Assembly: GCA_031425155.1 (NCBI GenBank)
Contig: JANPIV010000036.1
Location: 60,534-124,533 of the forward strand
Direction of reading: 5' to 3'
Length of the DNA: 64,000 nt
DNA from: M3007 sp031425155
Lineage (GTDB): Bacteria; Bacteroidota; Bacteroidia; Chitinophagales; Saprospiraceae
In this document: positions 33,016-42,473 of the stretch, piece by piece
Position numbering within the stretch: the first letter of the stretch is position 1
Layout: each line of letters begins with the position of its first letter
The notes under the pieces: generated by a model
Told to the model about the DNA's origin: nothing
Seen by the model: the letters and a program-made list of their open reading frames with translations, nothing else
Database searches by the model: none
Made by a program: the position numbers and the translations under genes

Positions 33016-34290
33016 ATGGTCATCCTCCTCCTGATTCTTTTAATTCTGCTCAACGGCGTTTTTTCCATGTCGGAAATCGCGCTGGTGTCCTCTCGCAAAT
33101 TCAAACTCGAGGCGCTGGCCAAACGGGGCAGCAGCGGCGCGAAAAAAGCACTGGCTCTGTCGGAATCGCCCAACCGCTTTCTTTCTACGGTGCAAATTGG
33201 TATTACGCTGGTTAGTCTGGTGGTCGGTATTTATTCCGGCGAGCGGTTGGCTACGCCCGTGCAGCAATTGCTGGTGGCTAACTTCCCGGTTTTGGAACCC
33301 TACGCGGAAAACATTGCCCTGGGTTCCGTTTTGATCCTGACGACTTACTTATCCATTGTGCTGGGCGAGTTGTTCCCGAAACGGGTGGGCCTCACTTTCC
33401 CGGAAAGGATTGCCAGTATGGTGGCCATTCCGATGGATTTTTTGTCGCGGGTGACGGGGCCATTCGTCTGGTTGCTCACCAAAAGCAACGACCTGCTGTT
33501 GAGTATTTTTGGCATTAAAACCAAGTCTGCGGGCATCGTTACGGAAGCTGAAATCAAGAGTTTGATCTCTGACAGCACGGAAAGCGGAGAAATTCAGGAA
33601 ATCGAGCAGGATATTGTGGAGCGTGTTTTTGCCCTGGGCGACCGCAAGGTGAATTCGCTGATGACCCACCGCAGCGATATTGTCTGGCTGGATTTGAACG
33701 ACAGCCCCGCCGCCATTCGTCAGAAAATCGGGGCGGAGATTTACAACGTTTACCCCGTGGCCGATGGCGATCTGGATGAGATATTGGGCGTGGTTTCGGT
33801 AAAAGACCTGTTTTTGCAAATGGATGTGCCGGATTTTCATCTGCGTAACAGCCTGCAGGAACCGATCTACACACCCGGTTCTTCTTCGGCTTACAAACTG
33901 CTGGACGACTTCCGCCACCGGCGTTTTCACTACGGCATTGTGGTGGACGAGTTTGGCACTATTCAGGGCATCATCACGATGGACGATATTCTGGATGCGC
34001 TGGTCGGCGATGTCAGCGAACACGATCAGGATGAATACAAAATCGTGCAGCAGGATGAAAAGACCTGGCTGGCCGACGGGCAATATCCGTTTTTTGAGTT
34101 TTTACGCGAATTTGAAATCGAAGACAATGAATTTTCGGATAGCGATTTTTCTACGGTGGCCGGTTTTGTGATCGCGCGTCTGGATGCCATGCCCAAACAG
34201 GGCGATCAGTTCGACTGGCATGATCTGCATTTTGAAGTGACGCAGATGGACGGGCGGCGGATTCATCAGATTGTGGTGAAGCGGATTTGA
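33016..34290 (+). CDS. CNNM/CBS/CorC_HlyC membrane protein (hemolysin family)
   Basis: A 424-residue inner-membrane protein. The start MVILLLILLILLNGVFSMSEIAL is the usual beginning of the DUF21/CNNM domain (three to four helices, residues 1-180, with GELFPKRVGLTFPERIA). A CBS pair follows (about 195-335: MTHRSDIVWLDL, YPVADGDLDEILGVVSVKDLF, HYGIVVDEFGTIQGIITMDDIL), then a CorC_HlyC domain (ADGQYPFFEFLREFEI ... GRRIHQIVVKRI). Relatives are thought to move Mg2+ or Co2+, or to repair efflux balance. The name hemolysin is historical. The promoter-like box at 32980 supports the start. Confidence 0.9.
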   Translation: MVILLLILLILLNGVFSMSEIALVSSRKFKLEALAKRGSSGAKKALALSESPNRFLSTVQIGITLVSLVVGIYSGERLATPVQQLLVANFPVLEPYAENIALGSVLILTTYLSIVLGELFPKRVGLTFPERIASMVAIPMDFLSRVTGPFVWLLTKSNDLLLSIFGIKTKSAGIVTEAEIKSLISDSTESGEIQEIEQDIVERVFALGDRKVNSLMTHRSDIVWLDLNDSPAAIRQKIGAEIYNVYPVADGDLDEILGVVSVKDLFLQMDVPDFHLRNSLQEPIYTPGSSSAYKLLDDFRHRRFHYGIVVDEFGTIQGIITMDDILDALVGDVSEHDQDEYKIVQQDEKTWLADGQYPFFEFLREFEIEDNEFSDSDFSTVAGFVIARLDAMPKQGDQFDWHDLHFEVTQMDGRRIHQIVVKRI

Positions 34291-34317
34291 GAAGACGTTT
34301 TAAAATCATCTGCCCGC

Positions 34318-36762
34318 CTACGGCCTTCCCACCGCCACCGCTTTCGTCCCTACTTTCCCATTTTTCCCTTCCATTTTCAGCCAATAAATGCCCGCTGGCA
34401 AATCGCCCGGCAAAGATAGGCGCAACTGCTGTTGCCCAGCCGCCGTATCGCCGGTAAAGAGCGACTGCAAGGTACGGCCTTCCATATCTAACAGACTGAC
34501 GACCAATGGCGTGGATTGCGCAGCGGCAAAGTCCAGCGTGAGCGGCGAACCCGGAGCAGCAGGATTGGGGCTGACGTTGAATGCCAGATGGCGATCCAGT
34601 TCGGCGATGCCCACTGGCAGATTGTCCACCAGGAAAGCGGCGTCCCAGAGCAGATCGGGCAGGTTTAAATTAAGCGTACCATTACTAACGGTCACGGGTT
34701 CAGCGGAAATCAGCGCGCCGGTCAGGCAATCGTAGTATTTGGTAAGGTAGGTGCCGTTTTCCACATTGGGCACTTGCAGCAGCGTAGCCGTAGCGACGGG
34801 CGGCAGGCCATTGGCCTTTACATATTCGTGGTTGTAGCGATTGTTGAGCAGCCAGCCCGCCAGTTTGTTCTGGTTTTCCGATTTCAGCACGTAAGCATCC
34901 ACCGCCGTGCCGAGGCCCGTGAAGGAATAAGCGGCGATGGAAATCCAGTCGGTGCCGGTGTTGTCCACTTTGATGGTGTGGGTGCCCGCCGCGACGTTGA
35001 CAGAATAAGTTTGATTGATTTGTGCCGCTTGTTCCAGCACTTTCACACCATCCACCCAGATAGCGATCTTGGGGGCCTGACCGCTGTCGCCGCCGGTTTT
35101 GACTTTAAACTGGCCGCTGATCGGGTAGGTCACGTGAAATATCGGGGGCCGACGAAACTGCGTATTCCATTGCGAACCATACAAAAACGACCCCAGTGCC
35201 GCACCCGCAGGCACCACTTCGCCCTGCTGAATGGTGAACGAGGTATCGGCCAGGCCGCCCCAGCCGGTTTGCGTGGGTGTAAGCGACAGGTCGGCAGGAG
35301 CGCCCGAAATAGTGGCTGCCGCCGGGGATAAGTTGCTGGTTTGGAAGGGAATAGACTGCGCTACCGCCGAAACCGGAGCGAAGTGGTAGTACAGGTTTTT
35401 GGGATCAATATAATTGTCCCACCACCAACTCATACCGCTGCCCATGCTGCCGCCAAACAGTGCGCCCCACAGCGAGTTGTGCAGGTGAATGCCGTTGGGA
35501 TCCAGGGTACTCAACTCACCGCCAGAGGGTGAAAGACCAAATTCGCCGGTCATGGTAGGCTTGCCAAAGTCGCTCAGATAGTTGCGTATACCGGAGGCCA
35601 GCACGCGTTCGAGATTCGGCGTATTGACGTAATAATGGGTCTGTGTAAAATCTATATCCGGCTGATTCCAGAGGGCCGGGTCGTTGTTGTCGTGCGCATA
35701 ACTGGTGGATACGAGGTGCCCATAAGGGTCAATACTTTTCAGGTAGGACGCCATTTCCAGGTGCCAGTCCGCCACATCGGCTTTTCTTTGCTCAAACTGG
35801 TCGGTCCAGTCCACCTCGTTGAACAATTCCCAATTCATGATGCTGCGCGCATAGCCCCAACGGGCCACGATGTAACGGAGGCGATTTTTTACGTGCGCCT
35901 TGGCCGTGGCATTGGTGAAAAAATCCCAGGTGTTGGCGCAGGGGCCGCCATTCACGGCATTGTAGGGACTGTTGCTCCATTCAGGGTTTACGCCGGACGA
36001 GACCTGCCCATGATGTTGCAGACATAATTGAATGTAAATACCGCGTTCGGCGCAGTAATCGAACAGCCAATCCTGATAGAAAGCACTGGTTTGCTTATAC
36101 TTACGCAGCCCGGCGTAGCCGCTCGCGCCATTTTTCCATTCGATGTCGAGCCCCCAGCTGCATTGCCACAACCGGAAATAATTGCCGCCATTATCGCTGA
36201 GTTTGGTGAGCCAATTCTGGTAATCCACATAGACATTGTTCAGTTGCCAGCCGATATTTTCACCGACCGGAATGAACTGCTCCCCGGCGTCGAGATGCAG
36301 ATAATTGGTCTGGTTGCTGCGCACAAAACCCTTGTTTTTCGGGCTGTCCGGTGCATTACAAGTGAAAGTTTGTTCGGCGAAAGTCCCGGTGCCTGCCGCA
36401 TTGGTAGCAGACAGCGTGTATTTCCAAATGCCGGTTTTATTCGGTGCAAAACGGACTTTAAAAACGCCATTCGCCACCGGCGTGATCGCCCCGGTCTGGG
36501 TATTGGTAATATTGTATTCCTGAATAAAAAAGCCATCTACGGCCCTGGTCTGGCCATCCGGGTCGGTGAAAACGGCGGCTACGCGAATATCATCGTAGTT
36601 GTAGGGGTTGGTCCAGTTGGCGGTCACGGCGAGTTTTACCTCGAATTTTTCCCACTGTTCCACATTGGTGGCGAGCGGCGTGGCGGCGGTGATGACGGGC
36701 CCCTGGGCGGAAAGTGTAGTGGTCAAGAGCAAAATGGGTAGTGCGGCGTAAATTTTTTTCAT
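34318..36762 (-). CDS. T9SS-exported glycoside hydrolase-like protein (DUF5060 + GH-A barrel)
   Basis: An 814-residue secreted protein. A signal peptide (AALPILLLTTTLSAQ) is followed by a DUF5060-type beta domain (about 30-135), then a TIM-barrel glycoside hydrolase (about 150-480). The GH-A clan signatures are present: acid/base NE at 315-316 in NWELFNEVDW, nucleophile-type Glu407 in TMTGEFGLS, and the Trp-rich MSWWWDNYID. Carbohydrate-binding-like beta domains come next (KIAIWVDGVKVLEQA). The last 80 residues are a T9SS type-A sorting domain (FNVSPNPAAPGSPLTLDF ... LPAGIYWLKMEG), so it is exported and anchored or released at the cell surface. The substrate is unknown. No SusC/SusD pair is adjacent. 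Confidence 0.88.
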   Translation of the reverse strand: MKKIYAALPILLLTTTLSAQGPVITAATPLATNVEQWEKFEVKLAVTANWTNPYNYDDIRVAAVFTDPDGQTRAVDGFFIQEYNITNTQTGAITPVANGVFKVRFAPNKTGIWKYTLSATNAAGTGTFAEQTFTCNAPDSPKNKGFVRSNQTNYLHLDAGEQFIPVGENIGWQLNNVYVDYQNWLTKLSDNGGNYFRLWQCSWGLDIEWKNGASGYAGLRKYKQTSAFYQDWLFDYCAERGIYIQLCLQHHGQVSSGVNPEWSNSPYNAVNGGPCANTWDFFTNATAKAHVKNRLRYIVARWGYARSIMNWELFNEVDWTDQFEQRKADVADWHLEMASYLKSIDPYGHLVSTSYAHDNNDPALWNQPDIDFTQTHYYVNTPNLERVLASGIRNYLSDFGKPTMTGEFGLSPSGGELSTLDPNGIHLHNSLWGALFGGSMGSGMSWWWDNYIDPKNLYYHFAPVSAVAQSIPFQTSNLSPAAATISGAPADLSLTPTQTGWGGLADTSFTIQQGEVVPAGAALGSFLYGSQWNTQFRRPPIFHVTYPISGQFKVKTGGDSGQAPKIAIWVDGVKVLEQAAQINQTYSVNVAAGTHTIKVDNTGTDWISIAAYSFTGLGTAVDAYVLKSENQNKLAGWLLNNRYNHEYVKANGLPPVATATLLQVPNVENGTYLTKYYDCLTGALISAEPVTVSNGTLNLNLPDLLWDAAFLVDNLPVGIAELDRHLAFNVSPNPAAPGSPLTLDFAAAQSTPLVVSLLDMEGRTLQSLFTGDTAAGQQQLRLSLPGDLPAGIYWLKMEGKNGKVGTKAVAVGRP

Positions 36763-37252
36763 GCCAAAATCAGGTTAGAGGCTGTTTTAAAACCCCGGAC
36801 GGAGTGGAAAGACGTGAATTTTGGAGATAGATGAAGGTTTGTTTTTAGTGCATAGCATGGCCTATTCGCTAAAAATAAAGCAAAATATAGCGGCAAAAGG
36901 CGCGGCTTTTCGCCCGGCAAGGGGTTTAAAATAGCCTCTTAGGGAACGGGTAGAACGGGAGACAATAGTACGGCAAATTTTGCCTGGCATAATTCATTTT
37001 TCTGAATGCGAAGGACTTGGAAAGTTGGCAATATCAGGCGGGGTAAACTATTCAATGACAGGGGCTATTTTGTTCATATTCAAGGTGCTGGACTGGATTT
37101 ATAATTATACTCAATAATAGAACAGGGCACAAAACAGCCAAAACGCGTAGGCCGGAATAGAAAAAAATGGATTTTTTAACAGTTTGCCTGCTGGCTTACT
37201 CTACCTTTTGTTCATATTCGCGCTCCAATTCTTAAAATAAATTGATTTTAAT
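36763..37252. other. 490-bp intergenic region with a 161-bp mobile relic
   Basis: It contains the inverted-repeat element at 36778-36938. Beyond that, TTTTGTTCATATTC occurs twice as a direct repeat (37068-37081 and 37206-37219), the second copy about 35 bases before the bestrophin-like start and preceded by CTACC, so it resembles a promoter region. No coding frame is convincing. Confidence 0.4.
36778..36938. mobile_element. 161-bp MITE-like element with TTA flanks
   Basis: Left end GAGGCTGTTTTAAAACCCC (36778-36796) and right end GGGGTTTAAAATAGCCTC (36921-36938) are inverted repeats differing by one substitution and one missing A. TTA stands directly outside both ends (36775-36777 and 36939-36941), a three-base target duplication as made by IS5-group elements. 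The interior has no gene. The same end (GAAGCTGTTTTAAAACC after TTA) begins the insertion sequence at 63866, so this is likely a non-autonomous relative moved by that transposase. Confidence 0.8.
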
Positions 37253-38239
37253 ATGCACATTGGCAATCGTTATAAATTAAGCGAATTTATACTTTGGACG
37301 CGCCGGGATATCTACGTGTTGTTTGTTTTGGCGACTATACCCACTGTTTTGTACCAAGTATTTGATTGTGCCTGGCTGGCCATTCCCTGGGTGCCGGTGG
37401 CCTTGATTGGCACGGCTGCGGCCTTCAATGTTGGCTTCAAGAACACCCAGACCTACAATCGTCTCTGGGAAGCCCGACAGATTTGGGGCGCCATCATCAA
37501 TACTAGTCGCGCCTGGGGCATAATGACCAAAGATTTTGTAAAAGCAGACTTACTTACCCATCAGGAATTGATTTACCGGCATTGCGCCTGGCTGACGGCA
37601 CTGCGTTTCCAATTGCGGGAACCAAGAAGTTGGGAAAATACCCACAAGCCGCACAACGTAGAATACAGAAGTTTTTATAAAGTCCCTGAATGGGAAACCA
37701 AATTGGAGCAGGAACTGCAAAAGTATTTGACGGACAAAGAATTAAGTTATATTTTAAGCAAGAAAAACCGCGCCACACAACTCATTCAACTGCAATCAAA
37801 ACACCTCAAAGAACTGCGGGAAAGCGGCCACATCGAAGCATTGGAATATATAGAAATGGAGCAACGTCTGGCGGATTTATACGACCACCAGGGAAAGTGT
37901 GAACGTATTAAAAATTTCCCTTATCCGCGCCAGTTTTCCAGTATCAATCTATACCTTATTTGGTTGTTTGTGTGCACCATTCCCTTCGGCATGCTCTTCG
38001 AATTTCAGAAACTGGGCGAACACTTTGTGTGGCTCACTATTCCGTTCAGCGTAGTGGTGTCGTGGGCATTCACTTCTATGGAAAGGGTGGGAGAAGCCAC
38101 CGAAAACCCGTTTGAAGGCGGCTCCAACGATATTCCAATGGCTGCTCTGAGCAGGACTATTGAAATTGATTTACGCGATATGTTGGATGAGAAAGACTTA
38201 CCGGAACCGGTGAAGCCAGTGCACAATATATTGATGTAA
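37253..38239 (+). CDS. Bestrophin-family (YneE/UPF0187) channel protein
   Basis: A 328-residue membrane protein of the bestrophin family, anion or cation channels of the inner membrane in bacteria. Family landmarks: LFVLATIPTVLYQVFDCAWLAIPWVPVALIGTAAAFNVGFKNTQTYNRLWEARQIWGAIINTSRAW, then the helical middle, and FPYPRQFSSINLYLIWLFVCTIPFGML near the end. The closing FGGSNDIPM-type signature appears as NPFEGGSNDIPMAALSRTIEIDLRDML. Length and start are normal. It lies 133 bp ahead of the first hybrid regulator in the same direction; no functional link is evident. Confidence 0.88.
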   Translation: MHIGNRYKLSEFILWTRRDIYVLFVLATIPTVLYQVFDCAWLAIPWVPVALIGTAAAFNVGFKNTQTYNRLWEARQIWGAIINTSRAWGIMTKDFVKADLLTHQELIYRHCAWLTALRFQLREPRSWENTHKPHNVEYRSFYKVPEWETKLEQELQKYLTDKELSYILSKKNRATQLIQLQSKHLKELRESGHIEALEYIEMEQRLADLYDHQGKCERIKNFPYPRQFSSINLYLIWLFVCTIPFGMLFEFQKLGEHFVWLTIPFSVVVSWAFTSMERVGEATENPFEGGSNDIPMAALSRTIEIDLRDMLDEKDLPEPVKPVHNILM

Positions 38240-38372
38240 ACACTTGGATCAAAAAAGTGTAGATGGCCAAATACCCCTCTGCTGCAACGAGCAGGGTGGT
38301 GCAATGGCTATCAATAGAAAAGACAGACTAGTTTCCGTGCGTCTGCTTATTTTCGCGGCGCAACTAGTGATT

Positions 38373-41300
38373 ATGAGGCTTCTCCTGACGTTTTGTACGT
38401 TTTTATTTTTTAAAGTTATTTTCATAAATGCGCAACCGGCTGTCTTTGAGCGCATTACTATTGAGAATGGCTTGTCGCAGGGTATGATTTTCGATGTTTT
38501 GCAGACCCGCGACGGTTTCCTGTGGGTGGCTACCAAAGACGGATTGAATCGCTATGACGGGTATAATTTCAAGGTGTTCAGCCACGATCCGTTCGACCCT
38601 TTTTCGGTGGCGGAGAATACGGTGACTGCGCTGTTTGAAGATAGTCGCGGCTGGCTCTGGGTAGGCACTCAGAGCAAAGGGGTGGATATGTATGACCGGC
38701 GTAGCGGGCGATTTCATCACTTTTCCCTGAATTTTAAAAGCCAGGGCAAGGGCAGTGTTTTCGATGTGTTTTCCATTCGCGAAGCCCCCGATGGCAGCAT
38801 ATATTTATTGCAATTCACCAATGAATTGACCCGTATTCAAATACCGGAAAATTGGCAGCACAACCTGCCTGCCGAACCTGATCTGGGCGTACTGGCCACC
38901 GTGACGCAGTTTCCAGTGGACCGATTCCGTATGCCCGAAGACAAAAATCCGGATATGCTGCGGGCCATAGAAATGCGCGACAACGGGGATATATGGCTTT
39001 ATTCCACCGTAAGGCCGTATTTGCTGGAACCAGACAAAGGGATGGTCACACCCATTGTTGAAAAATCTCCCTTAAATGTTTCCCAAAACAGCGACTATTG
39101 GGTGGCCCTGAATTCTGATCTGGTGCGGTTTCAAAATGGCGTACCCCGTCTGTTTGCTCTGCCAAAGACACCGATCGCGCCGTGGATCATCACGAAGCCA
39201 GCCGCCAACAAACACTTTTGGGTGGCCATTGATAATAGACTATGGCTACTCGCCCCCGGCGAACTGCCGGACCTCGCGAAGCCGGACTGGGTGCTGGATG
39301 AGCGAATTCCCTCCATCGAAACGGATCGCAACGGCAATATCTGGGTGGGGACGCTGGGCTATGGGCTCCGTAAAATCAATCCGAAAAAGCAAGCCTTTCA
39401 TACCGGAGCAGTGCGCACCAGTATTTGGGGACTCTGGCGCGATGTGCAGGGCCGGTATTTTTGCAAGGTCGTCAACGAACTGTTTGCCTACGACCCGATT
39501 AGCGGCGAGATCAGTACCGAACAGGCTTTCCCGGAAACGTCCACACGTATTTTGGATATGTGCATGGACTCTTCCGGGCACATCTGGATGCTTGGCAGGG
39601 GCGAAGAAGAAAATGGCCGGGCCGAATTATGGCATCAGGCTCCGGGAAGCCACTCGTTCCGGCCATATTCTTTCGATTTTTCCCCGTATGTCTATGCCCG
39701 GCTGTTGCAAAGCCGCGCTGGGAAAATCTGGATCACCGGACTGAATGGCCAGTTGGTGCGTTTCGACCCGCTCACGACCCGCTTCGACTATTTCAGTTAT
39801 GCAGCCCTTTTTGGTGAAAAAGCCAACACCGTGCGCGCCTTCGCTTTGGCCGAAGATGGGAATGGCAACCTCTGGGTCGGTACGCAGCAAGGTCTGGTGA
39901 AATGTACCCCGAACGGCAACGCCTTCGATTATCAACTCATGCAGGCCGACTCCAAAAACGCCAAAGGTTTGAATAACAACTCAATAGCCTGCCTGCTGCC
40001 CGATCCTGCGCATCCCGCCGAGGTGCTTTGGGTGGGCACCAAAGGCGGAGGCATCAATCGGCTCGACATTCGCAGCGGCCAGTTTCAGCACCTGACCATG
40101 GAGGACGGGCTGCCCGACAAGGTGATCTATGGTATACTGCCCGGTAACGAAAATCCCGCCACTACGCCGGTCAGTCTGTGGTGTAGTACCAACCGCGGGT
40201 TGGTCAAACTTACGCCCAATATTAACACTTCATTTTCCTTCGATATTACCACTTTCACCGCCACGAAAGGCTTGCAGGACAATGAGTTCAATACCCAGGC
40301 TTTTTTTAAGGCGGCCAATCACGAGCTGCTGTTCGGCGGGGTGAACGGCCTGAACCACTTTTTCCCGGAAGACCTGCGCTCCGATACTACGCCGCCGCCT
40401 GTTTTTGTCGTCGGGGCAGAAATCAACCACCAGCCGGTCAGTTACAGTCAGCCGAACAGCCCTTTGACGGTGCCGGTGGAATACCTGCGGGAACTGCACC
40501 TGAGTTACGACCAGAACAACCTGTCGTTCGAGTTTGCGGCCTTGGATTTTACCGATCCGACCCAAAATCGTTACCGCTACCGATTGGTCGGATTGGATGC
40601 CGACTGGATAGAAACCGGCGGCACACGCTTCGCCCACTTTACCCACCTGGCACCGGGCAAATACGAGTTTCGGGTGCAGGGCAGCAATGGCGAGGGCGTC
40701 TGGCGGGAAGCCGGTCATCCGATTGTGGTGATCGTGCATCCGCCGTGGTATCGTTCCAATCTAGCTTATCTGCTGTATTTTTTGGGTTTGGTGGGAGCAG
40801 GCTGGCGGATTTATCGCTTCCAGGTGCGACGCTTACAGGAGCGCGAACAACTCGCCTACGAGCACCGGGAGACGGAGCGCGTGAAGGCGATGGAGCAGAC
40901 GAAGACGAACTTTTTCAGCAATATTACCCACGAGTTTCGTACGCCGCTCACGCTGATTATTGAGCCCGCCCGGCGTATTCTGGCCAAAAGCCAAGACCCG
41001 GACATTACCGAAAATGCCCGCCACGTAGAGACCAACAGCCGTCGTTTGCTGGCCCTGGTCAACCAACTGCTCGACATGGCCAAACTCGAAAGCGGCAGCA
41101 TGGGCATTGACCTGCGGCAAGGCGATTTGGAGGAAATTGTACAAACTATATTCCATTCGTTTCAGCCGCTGGCCGAGCAGCGGGGCATTCAGTTTGCTTT
41201 AAATGTACCGGATCTTCCACTAATCATGTTCGATCCTGCGAAGGTGGAATTGGTGCTGAACAATTTGATTTCCAATGCTTTGAAGTTTACGCCGACAGGC

Positions 41301-42422
41301 GGGAAAGTGACGATTTCCTGTGAGCAGCTTACTACGTCAGGCGCAAAGCAAATACAGATCATCGTTCGCGATACAGGCATCGGCATCCCGGCAGCCGCGC
41401 TCGATAAAGTGTTCGACCGTTTTTACCAGGTGGATAGTTCGCATACCCGCGCGGGCGAGGGCACGGGCATCGGGCTGGCCCTCAGCAAAGAACTGGCCGA
41501 ACTGATGGGCGGCAGTCTGACGGTGAAAAGTACCCCCGGCGAGGGCTCCGTTTTTACTTTTTCGCTGCCCATGATCGCGAGCGCAGGCGAATGGACGGCC
41601 ACTGCCAGCCCAATGGAAGAAACACTCACCACCGTTATTTTGAAAAATCCGGCTCCGCGCAGCGCCGCCGAAATGCCCTGTGTTTTATTAATTGAAGACA
41701 ATGCCGAACTGCGGGCTTTTGTCAAAAAATGTATTGCCCACGAGTGGCAGGTCATCGAAGCCTCCAACGGTGCGGAAGGCGTGGAAAAAGCCCTGAAAGC
41801 CCTGCCCGATCTGGTTATTTCGGATTTGATGATGCCGCTCAAAGACGGTTATACTGTCTGTAACGAATTAAAAAACAATGAGTTAACTTCTCATATCCCG
41901 ATTATTCTGCTCACCGCCAAATCCACCATTGATGCCAAAATAAAAGGCCTGCGGACGGGCGCGGATGACTACCTGACCAAGCCTTTCAACAGCGAGGAAC
42001 TGCTGGCCCGGATGGAAAATCTGCTCGAAACCCGCCGCCGTTTGCGCGCGCATTACAGTCAGGCGGGGCTGCCCGATACGCCCCCGAAAATGGACTACCT
42101 GACCACGCTGGATCAGGAATTTTTGCGCCGTTTCACCCTGACCGTAGAGCAGCACCTGCCCGATGAAAAGATCGGCGTGGAAGACCTGGCCCAGAAAATG
42201 TTTGTCAGCCGGGTGCAGCTGCACCGCAAATTGAAAGCCATTACCGATCAAAACGTCACCGATTTTGTCCGTGATTATCGCCTCAATCGTGCGATGTTGA
42301 TGCTCAAAAACCACGAGGGCATGGTGTATGAGGTAGCCTCCAAGGTGGGTTTTGGCAGTGAAAAGTACTTTTCGAGGGCGTTTAAGGAGAAGTTTGGCGT
42401 GCCACCGAGTCAGATAAATTAG
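38373..42422 (+). CDS. Hybrid two-component system regulator 1 (sensor, kinase, receiver, AraC HTH)
   Basis: A 1349-residue one-protein signalling system. The start chosen (38373) gives a signal peptide MRLLLTFCTFLFFKVIFINA. A periplasmic two-domain propeller of reg_prop repeats (GLSQGMIFDVLQTRDGFLWV, WVGTQSKGVDMYD) precedes a Y_Y_Y domain (about 700-785) and a membrane helix (about 794-816). Cytoplasmic parts: HisKA with His853 (NITHEFRTPL), HATPase (NLISNALKF; DTGIGIP; GTGIGLALS), receiver with Asp1151 (SDLMMP) and Lys in TKPF, and an AraC-type DNA-binding domain from about 1246. It senses a ligand outside and activates promoters directly. It is tandem with a close paralogue, and both face the operator-bearing secreted-protein genes downstream. 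Confidence 0.93.
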   Translation: MRLLLTFCTFLFFKVIFINAQPAVFERITIENGLSQGMIFDVLQTRDGFLWVATKDGLNRYDGYNFKVFSHDPFDPFSVAENTVTALFEDSRGWLWVGTQSKGVDMYDRRSGRFHHFSLNFKSQGKGSVFDVFSIREAPDGSIYLLQFTNELTRIQIPENWQHNLPAEPDLGVLATVTQFPVDRFRMPEDKNPDMLRAIEMRDNGDIWLYSTVRPYLLEPDKGMVTPIVEKSPLNVSQNSDYWVALNSDLVRFQNGVPRLFALPKTPIAPWIITKPAANKHFWVAIDNRLWLLAPGELPDLAKPDWVLDERIPSIETDRNGNIWVGTLGYGLRKINPKKQAFHTGAVRTSIWGLWRDVQGRYFCKVVNELFAYDPISGEISTEQAFPETSTRILDMCMDSSGHIWMLGRGEEENGRAELWHQAPGSHSFRPYSFDFSPYVYARLLQSRAGKIWITGLNGQLVRFDPLTTRFDYFSYAALFGEKANTVRAFALAEDGNGNLWVGTQQGLVKCTPNGNAFDYQLMQADSKNAKGLNNNSIACLLPDPAHPAEVLWVGTKGGGINRLDIRSGQFQHLTMEDGLPDKVIYGILPGNENPATTPVSLWCSTNRGLVKLTPNINTSFSFDITTFTATKGLQDNEFNTQAFFKAANHELLFGGVNGLNHFFPEDLRSDTTPPPVFVVGAEINHQPVSYSQPNSPLTVPVEYLRELHLSYDQNNLSFEFAALDFTDPTQNRYRYRLVGLDADWIETGGTRFAHFTHLAPGKYEFRVQGSNGEGVWREAGHPIVVIVHPPWYRSNLAYLLYFLGLVGAGWRIYRFQVRRLQEREQLAYEHRETERVKAMEQTKTNFFSNITHEFRTPLTLIIEPARRILAKSQDPDITENARHVETNSRRLLALVNQLLDMAKLESGSMGIDLRQGDLEEIVQTIFHSFQPLAEQRGIQFALNVPDLPLIMFDPAKVELVLNNLISNALKFTPTGGKVTISCEQLTTSGAKQIQIIVRDTGIGIPAAALDKVFDRFYQVDSSHTRAGEGTGIGLALSKELAELMGGSLTVKSTPGEGSVFTFSLPMIASAGEWTATASPMEETLTTVILKNPAPRSAAEMPCVLLIEDNAELRAFVKKCIAHEWQVIEASNGAEGVEKALKALPDLVISDLMMPLKDGYTVCNELKNNELTSHIPIILLTAKSTIDAKIKGLRTGADDYLTKPFNSEELLARMENLLETRRRLRAHYSQAGLPDTPPKMDYLTTLDQEFLRRFTLTVEQHLPDEKIGVEDLAQKMFVSRVQLHRKLKAITDQNVTDFVRDYRLNRAMLMLKNHEGMVYEVASKVGFGSEKYFSRAFKEKFGVPPSQIN

Positions 42423-42473
42423 CAGTGTTATGTTTCTCTGCGCATCCTTACATTGCGGCGTGAATAGTTGGTT

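Noticed and set aside
33016..34290. Interpretation of the CBS/CorC protein as a true haemolysin
   Set aside because: The name is historical; domain content (CNNM, CBS pair, CorC_HlyC) points to ion transport or homeostasis.
38244..38372. Longer start for the first hybrid regulator
   Set aside because: The TTG-started extension hides the signal peptide that begins at 38373 and contains no conserved residues.
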